Assembly: GCA_030512295.1 (NCBI GenBank) | Contig: JAULSR010000013.1 | Location: forward strand, 124,001-188,000 | DNA from: Bombardia bombarda | Lineage: Eukaryota > Ascomycota > Sordariomycetes > Sordariales > Lasiosphaeriaceae | Direction of reading: 5' to 3' | Length of the DNA stretch: 64,000 nucleotides | Translations under genes and position numbers: made by a program | Shown here: positions 55,342-64,000 of the stretch, in pieces | How positions within the stretch are numbered: position 1 is the first letter of the stretch | Layout: every line of letters begins with the position of its first letter | Notes under the pieces: generated by a model | What the model was told of the DNA's origin: nothing | What the model saw: the letters and a program-made list of their open reading frames with translations, nothing else | The model's database searches: none

Positions 55342-57057
55342 CCACAGACGGTGAAGGGAAGGGAAGAAGACACATACCACCAACCCATGCAAGAGCCTTG
55401 TACAATTTTCTTTGTCGTTGCGAGCCATGATTTCGATTCTGATTCTCATTCTCATTCTGAATTTTCTTTTGGATGGGGTAGCATTGGGTTGGTATTTACA
55501 CTGATAGCGCTCGCTGTTGCAAGTTGTTGTTGTTGTTGTTGTTGCGGCGAGTGCGGAGGCAGTAGTAACCGCCTGGATTTGGTCTTGTTGGGATCTCTGG
55601 CGTTTCAAGTATTTTTCTGGAAAACTTTTGCATGGCATGGAATACGGGATGCATGGTATGGAATATGGGAATTTGTTTACGGTGGCATGTTGAGGGATGT
55701 GCCAAGTTTGAAGATGAGGTTTAGGAGGATCTGGAATATTTGAAGATATGGAGGGGTGAAGTAGGTAGACTGAGATTCTTCTGTTGGGTTTTGGTTGTGT
55801 GATCTGTTCGACAAACCCCAAAGTACCTGCAGAATGATAGCAGGTTGAGAGATAGATACATAGGTACCAAAGTAGATTGAATGGCTGAAATACCGTAGTA
55901 AAGATAATGGGAGGCTATTTTATTTGACTGTGCAGTCTTGATTTACCTGGGTACCTAGAAAGCCTTGCAACGTACTGTTAAAAGAGTGACTCAATAATGC
56001 CCCTTAAATACCCTAACCCTTTTTCATTTCTTACGAAAAGCTACGCCGTCAACTGCACACTAATGTACTGCGTTACTAACTGCACTACCTACAACTATCG
56101 CACTTTATGACTATCCTATTTCACTGTTCTATTTACCAGTGGGCTACCAGCAGTCTAGTGGGCTGCAATGCCAGGTGCAATCGACGAATGCGGGCTTAGC
56201 TGTAATGTAGTTTTGCGGGCATGTACATCTTGCGGCAATCTTGGAGGTACGTACTTCTATATCAGTGTGGACAGGCCTTCTTAACAGTATGTCGCGAGGC
56301 TCTCTTGACCCATGACTAGGTAGACTGTATCGAAGACGATCTTGACTCGTATTCGAAGCGCGACACTAGCCAGTACCTACAGTGTAAGTCAAAAAGTCTG
56401 GCCCCCTCCCAATTTTACCACCTAATTCTACCCAAGTTTAAACTTTTAGAATTCAAATAGACCAGTTATAAGCAGGATAGTTACAAGCGGGATAGTTATA
56501 AGCGGGATAGTTATAAGCGGGATAGTTGTAAGTGGGATAGTTGTAGGTAATGGTAAATCGCACATGGGGCCAGACTTGCTGACTGGCGCTGTACATAATA
56601 GTAAATTGTAACATTGCACAGCTTGCACAAGAGACAGTACAATAGAGGTGACTTTTACCTTTAGGAGGTAGGTAGGTACTTGGTAGCTTTACAAAGTAGA
56701 TACCATATTTCCTGTACTGATCCCCTTCGTCAGGTAGCGATGCAGCATCTGCCGATGTGTGGCGTAGCCCGAAACCCCTCTTCTCCTCATGGCCCGGCAC
56801 AGGAGACCAGGAAGTTCTCTTCCCTCACATCATGCCTACCGAGTCCTCGTACTGAAACCGACTTCGAAGTAACCCCTTTCGTCGGTGTGGAATCGGCCAA
56901 TCTGAGAAAATCGACTTGAAAACACTGCCTTGGTTTTTGTAAAGTGGGTTGGCTAGGCGTCAGAAGGTTAGTATGAGGCCGATTGCAATCTGCTTCAAAC
57001 GGGCGGCAATAGTTTTTGTCTCCATGTCACTAACGATATCCATCAATTTTAGGCACA
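55342..57057. other. Intergenic region carrying a MITE and 5' leader of the HET gene
   Basis: Includes a GTT run (55522-55544), a short degenerate MITE-like piece (about 56083-56130, with ACAACTATCGCACTTTATGA), a well-preserved MITE (56380-56591), and the HET leader. The sequence ATCAATTTTAG just before the HET start looks like a 3' splice site, suggesting a leader intron. Confidence 0.55.
56380..56591. mobile_element. MITE copy B, Tc1/mariner-type, 212 bp, with TA target duplication
   Basis: The best-preserved copy. Left end CAGTGTAAGTCAAAAAGTCT then GGCCCC; right end on the other strand CAGCGCCAGTCAGCAAGTCT then GGCCCC. Both ends abut TA (56378-56379 and 56592-56593). The interior contains about six 15-bp units (GGGATAGTTATAAGC). 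It has no coding capacity, so it must depend on a transposase in trans. Termini starting CAGTG with AAAAAGTC-like sequence and TA duplication are typical of Tc1/mariner elements. Confidence 0.85.
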
Positions 57058-58779
57058 ATGTGGCTCATCAACACCGACACTCGCCTCTTGGAAGAGTTCT
57101 ATGACGACGAAATCCCAAAGTACGCGATCCTCTCGCACACATGGCAAGAAAAGGGGGAGGTCAGCTTCCAGCAGTGGCAATCTGGCGACTACCAAGAGCT
57201 GCCTGGATTCACCAAGATCGACCGGTGTTGCCAGATTGCGAAAGACATGGGATACGACTATGTCTGGGTTGACACTTGTTGCATTGATAAAAGCAGCAGT
57301 GCAGAGCTCCAGGAGGCCATCAACTCCATGTTCAAGTGGTATGAAGCTTCAGAAGTCTGCTTGGTCTACTTCGCCGATGTGATTGCAGGAGAGGATCATA
57401 AACTACCAGAGTCGAAGTTCCGGAAAAGCCGGTGGTTCACAAGGGGATGGACGCTTCAGGAATTGCTGGCCCCAATGAAGCTTCTGCTATTTGACAAAGA
57501 TTGGATTCCATTCGGCCAAGTGGGCATATCATGGAAAGTGCCGGAATTTCGGGTCCCTTATTTTGAACGCATTATATCCAGCATCACCGGCATACCTGAC
57601 ACTACGTTTGGAGAATCACATCTTGACGGTGGAAATTCTAGCATAGCCCAGAAAATGTCTTGGGCTGCTAACCGGACAACGAAAAGAAGCGAAGACATGG
57701 CTTACTGCCTTCTTGGCATATTCGATATCAATATGCCTCTTCTATACGGGGAGGGCGGCAAGCGGGCTTTTGCTCGCCTGCAAGAGGAAATCATCAAAAT
57801 GTCTGACGACGAATCAATCTTTGCCTGGCATTTCGAGTCCATACCCAATGTCTGCTGCCATGCAGATGGAATTCTTGCAGCCTCGCCGCGGTGCTTCAGC
57901 GGCTGCGGTATGATTACACAACACAATATCTCAGCCAATGGACGGCCCCATTACTTTTTCACGAATAAAGGTTTATCGATGAAGCCTAGGCTATGTGGCC
58001 CGGACGAAGATGGCTCATGGATCTTGCAGCTCAACTGTACAACGGAGAATGAGGGGCTGTATGGATTTAGAGTCATAGGGGTTCCTATCACGGCTATAGC
58101 CCACGAAGAGACCGACCATTCGAAAGGAAAGGGTTATTGGCGACCGCAGGGAAGCATCGCTCATCTTGTCCCCGCGAATAAATTTCGTGATGAAGATCAA
58201 GCAGGTCTGTATCTTCATCGCCGCAAGCCGACAACTAGAACAGAATCTATATCCAGTCACTTTGTGCAGATGTACAGTAACTCTCTCCAAGATTTTGGGA
58301 TGCGAGTGTTACACGTCCATCCGCCCGAGTTACTAACTCTAAGTAACACAAAGGATAAGAAACGGGAGGATTATCAAATACAATTTCCAGATGATCGGTG
58401 GCGCAGGACACTTCACGTGCTCCTCGAGGTGGAGGCCCCTAAAAGGACGGTGCTACTCCGTGTTTTGATGAACGAAAATTCGACTGCATGGGGCCAAGAT
58501 GTATCAACCACTTGGTCTAAACCTGAAATACAGTATTACCCCATGCACAATCCGGACCTTATTGAAAAGTTCAGAATGAACCCGGTGGAGTTTACAGGCC
58601 AGGTGAACGACGCAGATTGGAAAGCCGACAGTTTTGAGTGTTTCCATTCTAGCCAACGGAAATCCAATAAGCCTTTCCTTGTTCAATTTAAACAAGGTTA
58701 TATGAGAAAAGGCTTCTATGCCCAAGCCCATATTATGGATAAAGAGGCTAAATTGGTAATGCTTGTGTTCGGAAGGTGA
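57058..58779 (+). CDS. HET-domain (heterokaryon incompatibility) protein
   Basis: Intronless frame of 573 residues. Residues 1-240 form a classic HET domain: MWLINTDTRLLEEF, PKYAILSHTWQEKGEVSFQQ, then GYDYVWVDTCCIDKSSSAEL, INSMFKWYEASEVCLVYFAD, SRWFTRGWTLQELLAP and the downstream segment RSEDMAYCLLGIFDINMPLL with YGEGG. HET domains are TIR-related in fold and trigger cell death on non-self recognition in fungi. The family subtype resembles the N-terminus of HET-E/HET-D-like proteins, but there is no NACHT or WD40 region; the C-terminal 300 residues are unassigned and end normally. This is therefore a stand-alone HET protein, as most genomic copies are. The two closest MITE copies sit about 0.5 kb upstream and 0.2 kb downstream. 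Confidence 0.95.
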   Translation: MWLINTDTRLLEEFYDDEIPKYAILSHTWQEKGEVSFQQWQSGDYQELPGFTKIDRCCQIAKDMGYDYVWVDTCCIDKSSSAELQEAINSMFKWYEASEVCLVYFADVIAGEDHKLPESKFRKSRWFTRGWTLQELLAPMKLLLFDKDWIPFGQVGISWKVPEFRVPYFERIISSITGIPDTTFGESHLDGGNSSIAQKMSWAANRTTKRSEDMAYCLLGIFDINMPLLYGEGGKRAFARLQEEIIKMSDDESIFAWHFESIPNVCCHADGILAASPRCFSGCGMITQHNISANGRPHYFFTNKGLSMKPRLCGPDEDGSWILQLNCTTENEGLYGFRVIGVPITAIAHEETDHSKGKGYWRPQGSIAHLVPANKFRDEDQAGLYLHRRKPTTRTESISSHFVQMYSNSLQDFGMRVLHVHPPELLTLSNTKDKKREDYQIQFPDDRWRRTLHVLLEVEAPKRTVLLRVLMNENSTAWGQDVSTTWSKPEIQYYPMHNPDLIEKFRMNPVEFTGQVNDADWKADSFECFHSSQRKSNKPFLVQFKQGYMRKGFYAQAHIMDKEAKLVMLVFGR

Positions 58780-59647
58780 CGAAAAGGGGGGAGGTAGTTG
58801 GAAGCGTTGGTGCTGATGGTGGTGATGTTGTTAAGTAGTATTGCGAAGAGAGATTGGCAAATTGCTGACGTTGAGGTTGAAAAGGAGAGATTCTTGGAAA
58901 TTATGGGCGTTGCGATCAAGTCGCTGTATATGACTGGTACACGAGATATTGATATCAATTGAGAAGACTTGTAATGATGAGATTAGGGACTCATTCCAGT
59001 TGCAATGTTCAGTGTGAAGTGTGAATATTTAGGTACCTTTGGCCCCCCTCCCCAATTCTGCCACCTACCTAATTATACTCAAGTTGACCTTTCGTAAATT
59101 AAATAGAACGATTATATCTAGAATCGTTGAAGGTGGGATAGTTGTAAATAGGATAGTTGTAAGTGGGATAGTTATAGATGGGGTCAGACTTATTGACAGG
59201 CACTGTAGGTAAAGACAGGGTGAAATACCGGGGTGCACATGACAGCACTGGGGAAAACATGAGGGATTGACAACCCACTGCATGGTGGAGCAAACACGTT
59301 TATGCTCGGTCGCGATTTCAGTGCCGTGTGACCATACAGTTAAGTACCTCTATTGAGAGAAACCAACGTGGTAGTGCAGTGTCTTTTTGGGTTTCACACA
59401 ACCTGGTCTTTGGAAGAGAGGGTTCAGCTGAAATCGGTAACTTTAACAGACACAAGCAACGCCACTGAAGTATATCTAGGAGTTCAAAGGCACATAACTT
59501 ATCAGGGTAGAGGTACTTATCAGTCAAGCCTTAAAATTTACTTTTACAATGACCCCAACTCCCACTTCTGGTCGCTAGCCACTCTGCGGCGTTTCACAAA
59601 CGACATATCATCATCTCAAAGCCGAGTTGGCGATGCACTAGCTGACA
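58780..59647. other. Intergenic region carrying a MITE and S28 promoter
   Basis: Contains MITE copy C; the remainder is the S28 peptidase promoter. Start-proximal frames overlap the S28 start out of frame and are not supported. Confidence 0.6.
59010..59205. mobile_element. MITE copy C, Tc1/mariner-type, left end eroded
   Basis: The right end CAGTGCCTGTCAATAAGTCT then GACCCC (minus strand) abuts TA at 59206-59207. The interior has about four 15-bp units (GGGATAGTTGTAAAT type). The left side retains TTTGGCCCCCC at 59038-59046 and a CAGTG at 59010 that may be the original terminus. Confidence 0.75.
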
Positions 59648-61750
59648 ATGCTACGTCCCATTTTCTCTCCTTGGGCACTGCTGCTGTCGGGGTCATCATT
59701 CCCATTAGCTGTGGCAGCTCGTTCTTTCGCCAAATTCTCCCATCTCGAAGCGAGTATAGCACACAGCAACAATTCAACACCGCCTTATGTTCCCACATAC
59801 AACGTCTCTTTACCCATTGATCATTTCAACGCTAGCGATACCCGCACCTTCACCAACCGTTACTGGGTCAATGACACATACTACAAGCCCGGGGGTCCAG
59901 TCATCTTCATCAACTTCGCAGAAGGCACGGTCACGCCGGCGGGTATAGCCCTGACACTGGCAGAGTGGACCGGCCACCACACGTTTGCCTCGGCAGTCAT
60001 GCATCTGAGCAAGCAACTAAACGGCGTCGCCATCGGCTGGGAACATCGCTATTACGGATATAGTCAGCCGTTTGAGCTTAGCAAGGAGGATTTCCCAGTC
60101 GGTGGGGCAAAGGACTACCAGTATCTCTCGGTAAATCAGTCTCTCGAGGACGTGGTCTGCTTTGCAACCAAGCACATTCACCAAGCCAAGCTCAAAGACA
60201 ACACCGTCCTCTCAAACTTGGGACCAAACGCCACTGAGATTCTCCATCCAAGTACCACACCCTGGATCTGGGTAGGCGGCAGCTACGCCGGCAATCTCGG
60301 CGCCTGGCTGCGTCTGCGCAACCCAGAGGTCATCTACGCCGTGTGGGCATCGTCCGCCCCCGTCGAGTGCCGCCCAGACGGCTCAGCCTACTTCAACAAC
60401 ATTTACCGCGCCACACCGTCCAACTGCACGGCCGACATGCAAGCCGTGACGCGCCATGTCGACAGTCTGTTATCCTCGACTGACGACAGTCTGTTATCCT
60501 CGACTGACGACAGTGCCAAACACAGAGACGCCGTCATCGACATGAAGACGGCAATCTACCTGGCCAGTATGAGCAAATCCAAAGAGACCGAAGCCGGAAA
60601 TCTCTTTGGCCTGAAGTACATCCCCAAGAGCGAGCTCGCCAAACCGGAACATGCCCGGGAGGTCATCGCCAGCGCCGCCGAGCTCACCAACGCCGAGGTT
60701 GGCAAGCTGCTCATGCACCCCATCACCTACATCTTCCAGGGCTGCGGCCCCTCCGGGACGATCCACAGCTTCTGCAACTACCTGGAGGGCTTTGACGTGG
60801 CTTCGTACCTCTACCACCACCGCTCGGTGACCTCTGCACAGGACCGCGTTGCCAAGGCAATGGCCTTTATGTATGCTGCTACAAACAGCAACTCCAATAT
60901 TGGTACCAGCAACGGTAACAGGGAGAGGAACGGGGCAACCTCATCTGGAATAACGGGCAAGGGAATTGTAGAGTCAAACGCACACGACGCCACCGCCGGT
61001 CTCGAGGTCGGCCTCGCCGCCTATCTGCACGCCCTCTGGCGCCACAACGCCGACATCTCTCCCATGCTGGCGGCCATGCGAACCCACTCACACCCAAACC
61101 CGCGTGACGCATACGCCTGGCAGTGGCAGTCGTGGACCGAGATTGGATTATTCCAGACAATTGATCCTGCATCCGAGATGGCCTTGGGGAGTCGCTTTCT
61201 GGACTATGGTGCAGCGAGACGCGACTTTGTTGAGTCATTTATTGGGAAATATTTGGGCAATACTGGCAGTGAAAGTACCGAGAAGAGCACCTCTGGGATA
61301 AAGGAGAGTGACCTTCCTAATAGAGTGGACAACAGCTACGTCAGGCAATTTGGGGGGTGGAATATGCAGCCGAGTAATACTATGTTTTCCGATGGCGAGT
61401 TTGATCCCTGGCGGGCATTCAGCGTTACGAGCCAGGATGGCCATCTAGGCGCGCCAGAGAGGGGTGTCACCACGGAAATACCCAAGTGCGGTGTGAGTTT
61501 GGAGAAGGGGAGCGACATCTTTGGAATCGTGCACGAGGGCGCAGTGCATGCGGCCGATTTGGGCTCGTATCTGTATCCTGTTGAGCAACAAGAAGAGGAG
61601 GAAAGCGATGGGGTGTACAAGAATACGACTTTGGACGGGCTTCTGTGGCCACCCATGTTTGAGCGGGCAGGCGCTTTATTTCTCAGAGCGCTGAAGGAGG
61701 AGTGGTTGCCTTGTTTTGAGGAGGCACGGGGACGCGTTACTGCTATTTAG
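59648..61750 (+). CDS. Secreted serine peptidase of family S28 (lysosomal Pro-X carboxypeptidase type)
   Basis: Alpha/beta-hydrolase peptidase that removes residues from peptides with proline; fungal members are secreted and often acid-active. Intronless, 700 residues. The signal peptide (PWALLLSGSSFPLAVAA) is followed by the S28 start YNVSLPIDHFNASDTRTFTN then RYWVND. Next come GGPVIFINFAEGT, WEHRYYGYSQPF, YLSVNQSLEDVV and the nucleophile motif GGSYAGN (Ser about 212). The C-terminal Asp (FSDGEFDPW, about 586) and His (EGAVHAAD, about 634) complete the triad. Several N-glycosylation sequons lie in the mature chain. A perfect 24-bp tandem duplication encodes DSLLSSTD twice (about 60460-60508), and a Ser/Asn/Gly-rich insert (SNSNIGTSNGN) looks lineage-specific. 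Start ATG 59648 is the one that gives the signal peptide. Confidence 0.95.
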   Translation: MLRPIFSPWALLLSGSSFPLAVAARSFAKFSHLEASIAHSNNSTPPYVPTYNVSLPIDHFNASDTRTFTNRYWVNDTYYKPGGPVIFINFAEGTVTPAGIALTLAEWTGHHTFASAVMHLSKQLNGVAIGWEHRYYGYSQPFELSKEDFPVGGAKDYQYLSVNQSLEDVVCFATKHIHQAKLKDNTVLSNLGPNATEILHPSTTPWIWVGGSYAGNLGAWLRLRNPEVIYAVWASSAPVECRPDGSAYFNNIYRATPSNCTADMQAVTRHVDSLLSSTDDSLLSSTDDSAKHRDAVIDMKTAIYLASMSKSKETEAGNLFGLKYIPKSELAKPEHAREVIASAAELTNAEVGKLLMHPITYIFQGCGPSGTIHSFCNYLEGFDVASYLYHHRSVTSAQDRVAKAMAFMYAATNSNSNIGTSNGNRERNGATSSGITGKGIVESNAHDATAGLEVGLAAYLHALWRHNADISPMLAAMRTHSHPNPRDAYAWQWQSWTEIGLFQTIDPASEMALGSRFLDYGAARRDFVESFIGKYLGNTGSESTEKSTSGIKESDLPNRVDNSYVRQFGGWNMQPSNTMFSDGEFDPWRAFSVTSQDGHLGAPERGVTTEIPKCGVSLEKGSDIFGIVHEGAVHAADLGSYLYPVEQQEEEESDGVYKNTTLDGLLWPPMFERAGALFLRALKEEWLPCFEEARGRVTAI
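60460..60508. repeat. 24-bp in-frame tandem duplication in S28 gene
   Basis: Two identical copies of CAGTCTGTTATCCTCGACTG plus ACGA; adds eight residues in a variable loop. Confidence 0.9.
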
Positions 61751-61791
61751 AATATCGATAGAGCATACAAAGACAGTTCGATGCCCATTTG

Positions 61792-63174
61792 TTATTTTGC
61801 ACCGAGCTTATCCTGCATCTCACCCAGATACCGTTCCGTCCCCGCAGCATCAAGCCCAAAAGCAAGCCGTACCATCTCGCGCACAAAACTGATATCCGAG
61901 TCGGGCATCCTACCAAGCTGTGCAAAGTAGCCATATATCCTCGACGCCGGGCTCTCCATGATCGCTGCAAACGAGCCACCAAGGGCTTGCCCCCTTTTCT
62001 CAAGTTCCGCCTCGGCGTCTCGGAACTTGTCCACGTACGATCTCTGAGCAAAGATTTGGCGTAGCACGTTCTTATGCGCAACGTCATCTGGATTTCCAAG
62101 AATCTCTTTGATCCTGTCATCCGTTGACAGCCGCGGGAAAGGGAAGGGGTAGTGGTTGACCTGCCACGGGGCGGTTTGGGCAAACTCCCAGTCGATGATG
62201 GCCTGAATGTTAAACTCGTCATCAACCAGAATGTTCTGTGCGCCAAGATCCATGTGGTTCAAAGGGAATCGTCCGTGTAGGTCGATATCGTGAAAGAGTG
62301 TGGTAATCCGGACAATATCGCGAAAGACCAGAGTGCCAAGTGTGGCAAATGTTGCAACATCTTTCGAATCCGTAGCAGACAGCTTGAGATTGTCTACTGC
62401 CGCGTCCGCAACCGCAGTGAAGTATTCAACTGAGGTGGAGAATGGGCCATGGGACTTCAGCCCCTCAGCTGAAGCGGTCGCCAGCCTGCCAATGACAGGC
62501 TCGCCTGCTGCTGAGATGGACGAGGTTGAGCCGATGTGGGAGTAGGCTAGGGAGGCTATTTCTGCCTGGACCTTTGTCCACTGAGTTATGATATGCTCTT
62601 GGGTTGCGACCTGGTTGGAAGACGATGGTCAGAAGTCAGAACAGCAATGAATCCAATCCAGGGGATCTTCTTACCGGCAGATCGCACATGTCAAATTTAA
62701 CATCCTGTAGTGTGTTTCCATAGAAACCTTCAAGAAGCATGTAGACGGCGCCAACATCGGTAGCGAGCTGAGACCCTGGGCCCTCGTAGGCGTACACAGC
62801 AGGAATTCTGATTGTGGGAAGGTTACGCTTGACAAAGTTCATGGTAGCAACCTCGCAGGCAATCGCGTACTCCTCGTCTGCCTGGCTGATCGTGGGCGCG
62901 GTATCGGGATGCCGGGGCAAGCGAACTCTTGCAATCACCAGACTGCCGTCCTCGGCGATTATCTCCAAACACATCCAGTACTGGCCTGCTGAAAATGGCT
63001 GGCTCATGGCGACTCTCTGGCCCTTGATAGATCCGGGCGTGGCGCACCAGCACAGACTTGTCAATCATGGCGAGCAGTCCCTCGAGTTCGCTCCTTCATG
63101 CCGTTGTAGTCCCAATTGTCGGCCGAGCTCCATCTCGCGCTTGGTGGAGTTTTTGGGGTGCCGTCTGTGTTCAT
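61792..63174 (-). CDS. Aminoglycoside-phosphotransferase-fold (APH) kinase, two apparent 1-nt insertions
   Basis: Small-molecule or protein kinase-like fold, abundant in ascomycetes; substrate unknown. Exons 63174..62675 and 62610..61792; the 65-nt intron (donor GTAAGA, acceptor CAACCAG) joins CDLP to VATQEHIITQW. About 438 residues when two single-base excesses are ignored. The ATP lobe shows FSAGQYWMCLEIIAEDGSLV then IARVRLPRH, and VYMLLEGFYGNTL. The catalytic loop is FPLNHMDLGAQNILVDD (HxDxxxxN) and the metal-binding segment is IDWEFAQTAPWQ. The frame changes lie at 63086-63097 (KxELEGLLAMID resumes one base later) and in GGGCC at 63019-63023 (IYQG continues as QRVAMSQ). The exon is in phase only if both extra bases are discounted. 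It faces SRP54 tail-on and converges with the S28 gene. Confidence 0.85.
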
Positions 63175-63686
63175 TGTGTCAGGTATCCTATCGGATGGCT
63201 ATTCCTTGAGTGTTGGGAAGGAAGCGTGGCGTTGTATTTATCAAGCGTTTGCCCTACACAGAGAAGGAGCAAACCGAAATCAGTTAGGGAGAATAATCAG
63301 CTGCAGTTGGGGAGACTTTGGTGTACGTACCCTATGGCGGCACCTTAACGCCACTCGCTCACAGCCCTAACCTTAAATGGTATCATTATCATTTTTGTAT
63401 TTCCCCTCGTCTGCCAGGCATGCATTGCTATTTAATAAGAAATAATATCAAATCAGCCCTGCTGAGCCCATATTCCAGACGCCAGAGAAATGCACACTTC
63501 CCGCCCCCTTCAAAACTTAGGTATCTTTGTGCGGAGCAGAACAGCTCGTCTTATCCGCACTCACATCAAACCACAACAAGGATCTCTCGTAACTGCTCCA
63601 AGTAGTGAACAAGACCCGGCCAGTTCACTTCTTCAATAACATGAACCACGTTCAGGGTCAAAATCTTCCAAACCACGCCAGCAACA
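63175..63686. other. Intergenic between APH kinase and SRP54
   Basis: Promoter of the APH-type gene and 3' flank of SRP54. No gene seen. Confidence 0.6.
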
Positions 63687-64000
63687 CTATCTCCTCCCCC
63701 CACGCCCACCACCGCCACCCATGCCTCCTCCCATGCCGCCCATCATACCGCTCATCTGCTTCATCATGGCATTCATATCCATGCCTCCCATCCCGCCGGG
63801 CATACCACCACCACCACCACCACCACCACCACCACCACCGCCGCCACCACCACCAAACATCTTCATCAAGCTGCCCATATCGGGCATGCCGCCACCCCCA
63901 GCACCCCCAGCCCCGCCGCCCATGCTCTGCAACCTCTTCTGCATAGCAGCAAGCTGCTGTGCCTTGTTGCCGCCCCCCATGGCCTGCTGTGCGCGTTGCA
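63687..64000 (-). CDS. SRP54: Signal recognition particle 54-kDa protein, C-terminus (5' part outside window)
   Basis: Only the last part of the M domain and tail are inside the window; the codon at the right edge is cut. Visible sequence starts QRAQQAMGGGNKAQQLAAMQ and continues KRLQSMGGG, then alternates Gly-rich and Met-rich segments (MPDMGSLMKMFGG, MDMNAMMKQMSGMMGGM) and ends GRGGRR. Met-rich helices of SRP54 bind signal peptides and SRP RNA, and fungal SRP54 typically ends in a Gly/Met-rich tail like this. A 17-Gly run is encoded by a CCA/CCG repeat near 63809-63857. The family is recognised from the C-terminus only. Confidence 0.88.
   Translation of the reverse strand, partial: QRAQQAMGGGNKAQQLAAMQKRLQSMGGGAGGAGGGGMPDMGSLMKMFGGGGGGGGGGGGGGGGGMPGGMGGMDMNAMMKQMSGMMGGMGGGMGGGGGRGGRR
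63809..63857. repeat. Coding (CCA/CCG)n repeat giving poly-Gly
   Basis: Encodes about 17 consecutive Gly in the SRP54 tail. Confidence 0.85.

Overview
The window is nuclear DNA from a filamentous ascomycete (Pezizomycotina, most likely a Sordariomycete). Genes are intron-bearing, with short introns (about 45-170 nt) that have GT..AG ends and CTRAC-type branch points. Families typical of moulds are present: HET, Clr5-ankyrin, Zn2Cys6, S28 peptidase, Lcl2 and Glc8. tRNA genes are isolated, intergenic spaces reach 4 kb, and there is an AT-rich, RIP-like gap. All gene models below were assembled by hand from splice sites, reading phase and family resemblance.

Left part (1-24.8 kb), mostly housekeeping and metabolism: mitochondrial ribosomal protein bL27m (minus, cut by the left edge); a divergent LCL2-type secretory-pathway protein; the PP1 regulator Glc8/inhibitor-2 (minus); a seven-exon alpha-glucoside/maltose-type MFS permease (minus); a divergent ten-exon Zn2Cys6 transcription factor; myo-inositol oxygenase (plus); a Q/S/P-rich protein of unknown function (minus); and a secreted, poly-Asn, Kex2-site protein (minus).

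Middle part (24.8-44 kb): a 4.2 kb gene-free stretch with an AT-rich core and remnants of a small transposon; a nuclear-type acidic protein with a KEN motif (minus); a gene-free stretch of 3.8 kb; a full-length ABCC multidrug-type ABC transporter (minus); a secreted Cys-containing glycoprotein (minus); a Cys-rich single-pass membrane protein (plus); and an 85-residue membrane microprotein (minus).

Right part (44-64 kb), accessory in character: a Clr5-ankyrin protein; a secreted PQQ-type sugar dehydrogenase; tRNA-Ser(GCU) with an intron; tRNA-Arg(ACG); a BTB-like, Pro/Glu-rich membrane-anchored protein; a HET-domain incompatibility protein flanked by two copies of a Tc1/mariner-type MITE; an S28 serine peptidase; an APH-fold kinase; and the C-terminus of SRP54 at the right edge.

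The most notable cross-cutting observations are: (1) nine putative one-base frame breaks, mostly in short homopolymers, in four otherwise well-preserved genes, with five in the ankyrin gene; (2) an uncommon MITE family whose core is a 15-bp minisatellite; (3) the grouping of Clr5-ankyrin, BTB, HET and APH-kinase genes with MITEs, which looks like an allorecognition/accessory neighbourhood; and (4) a Zn2Cys6 finger assembled from three exons, one of them only 29 nt. I did not find a multi-gene system that I can defend as wholly new.
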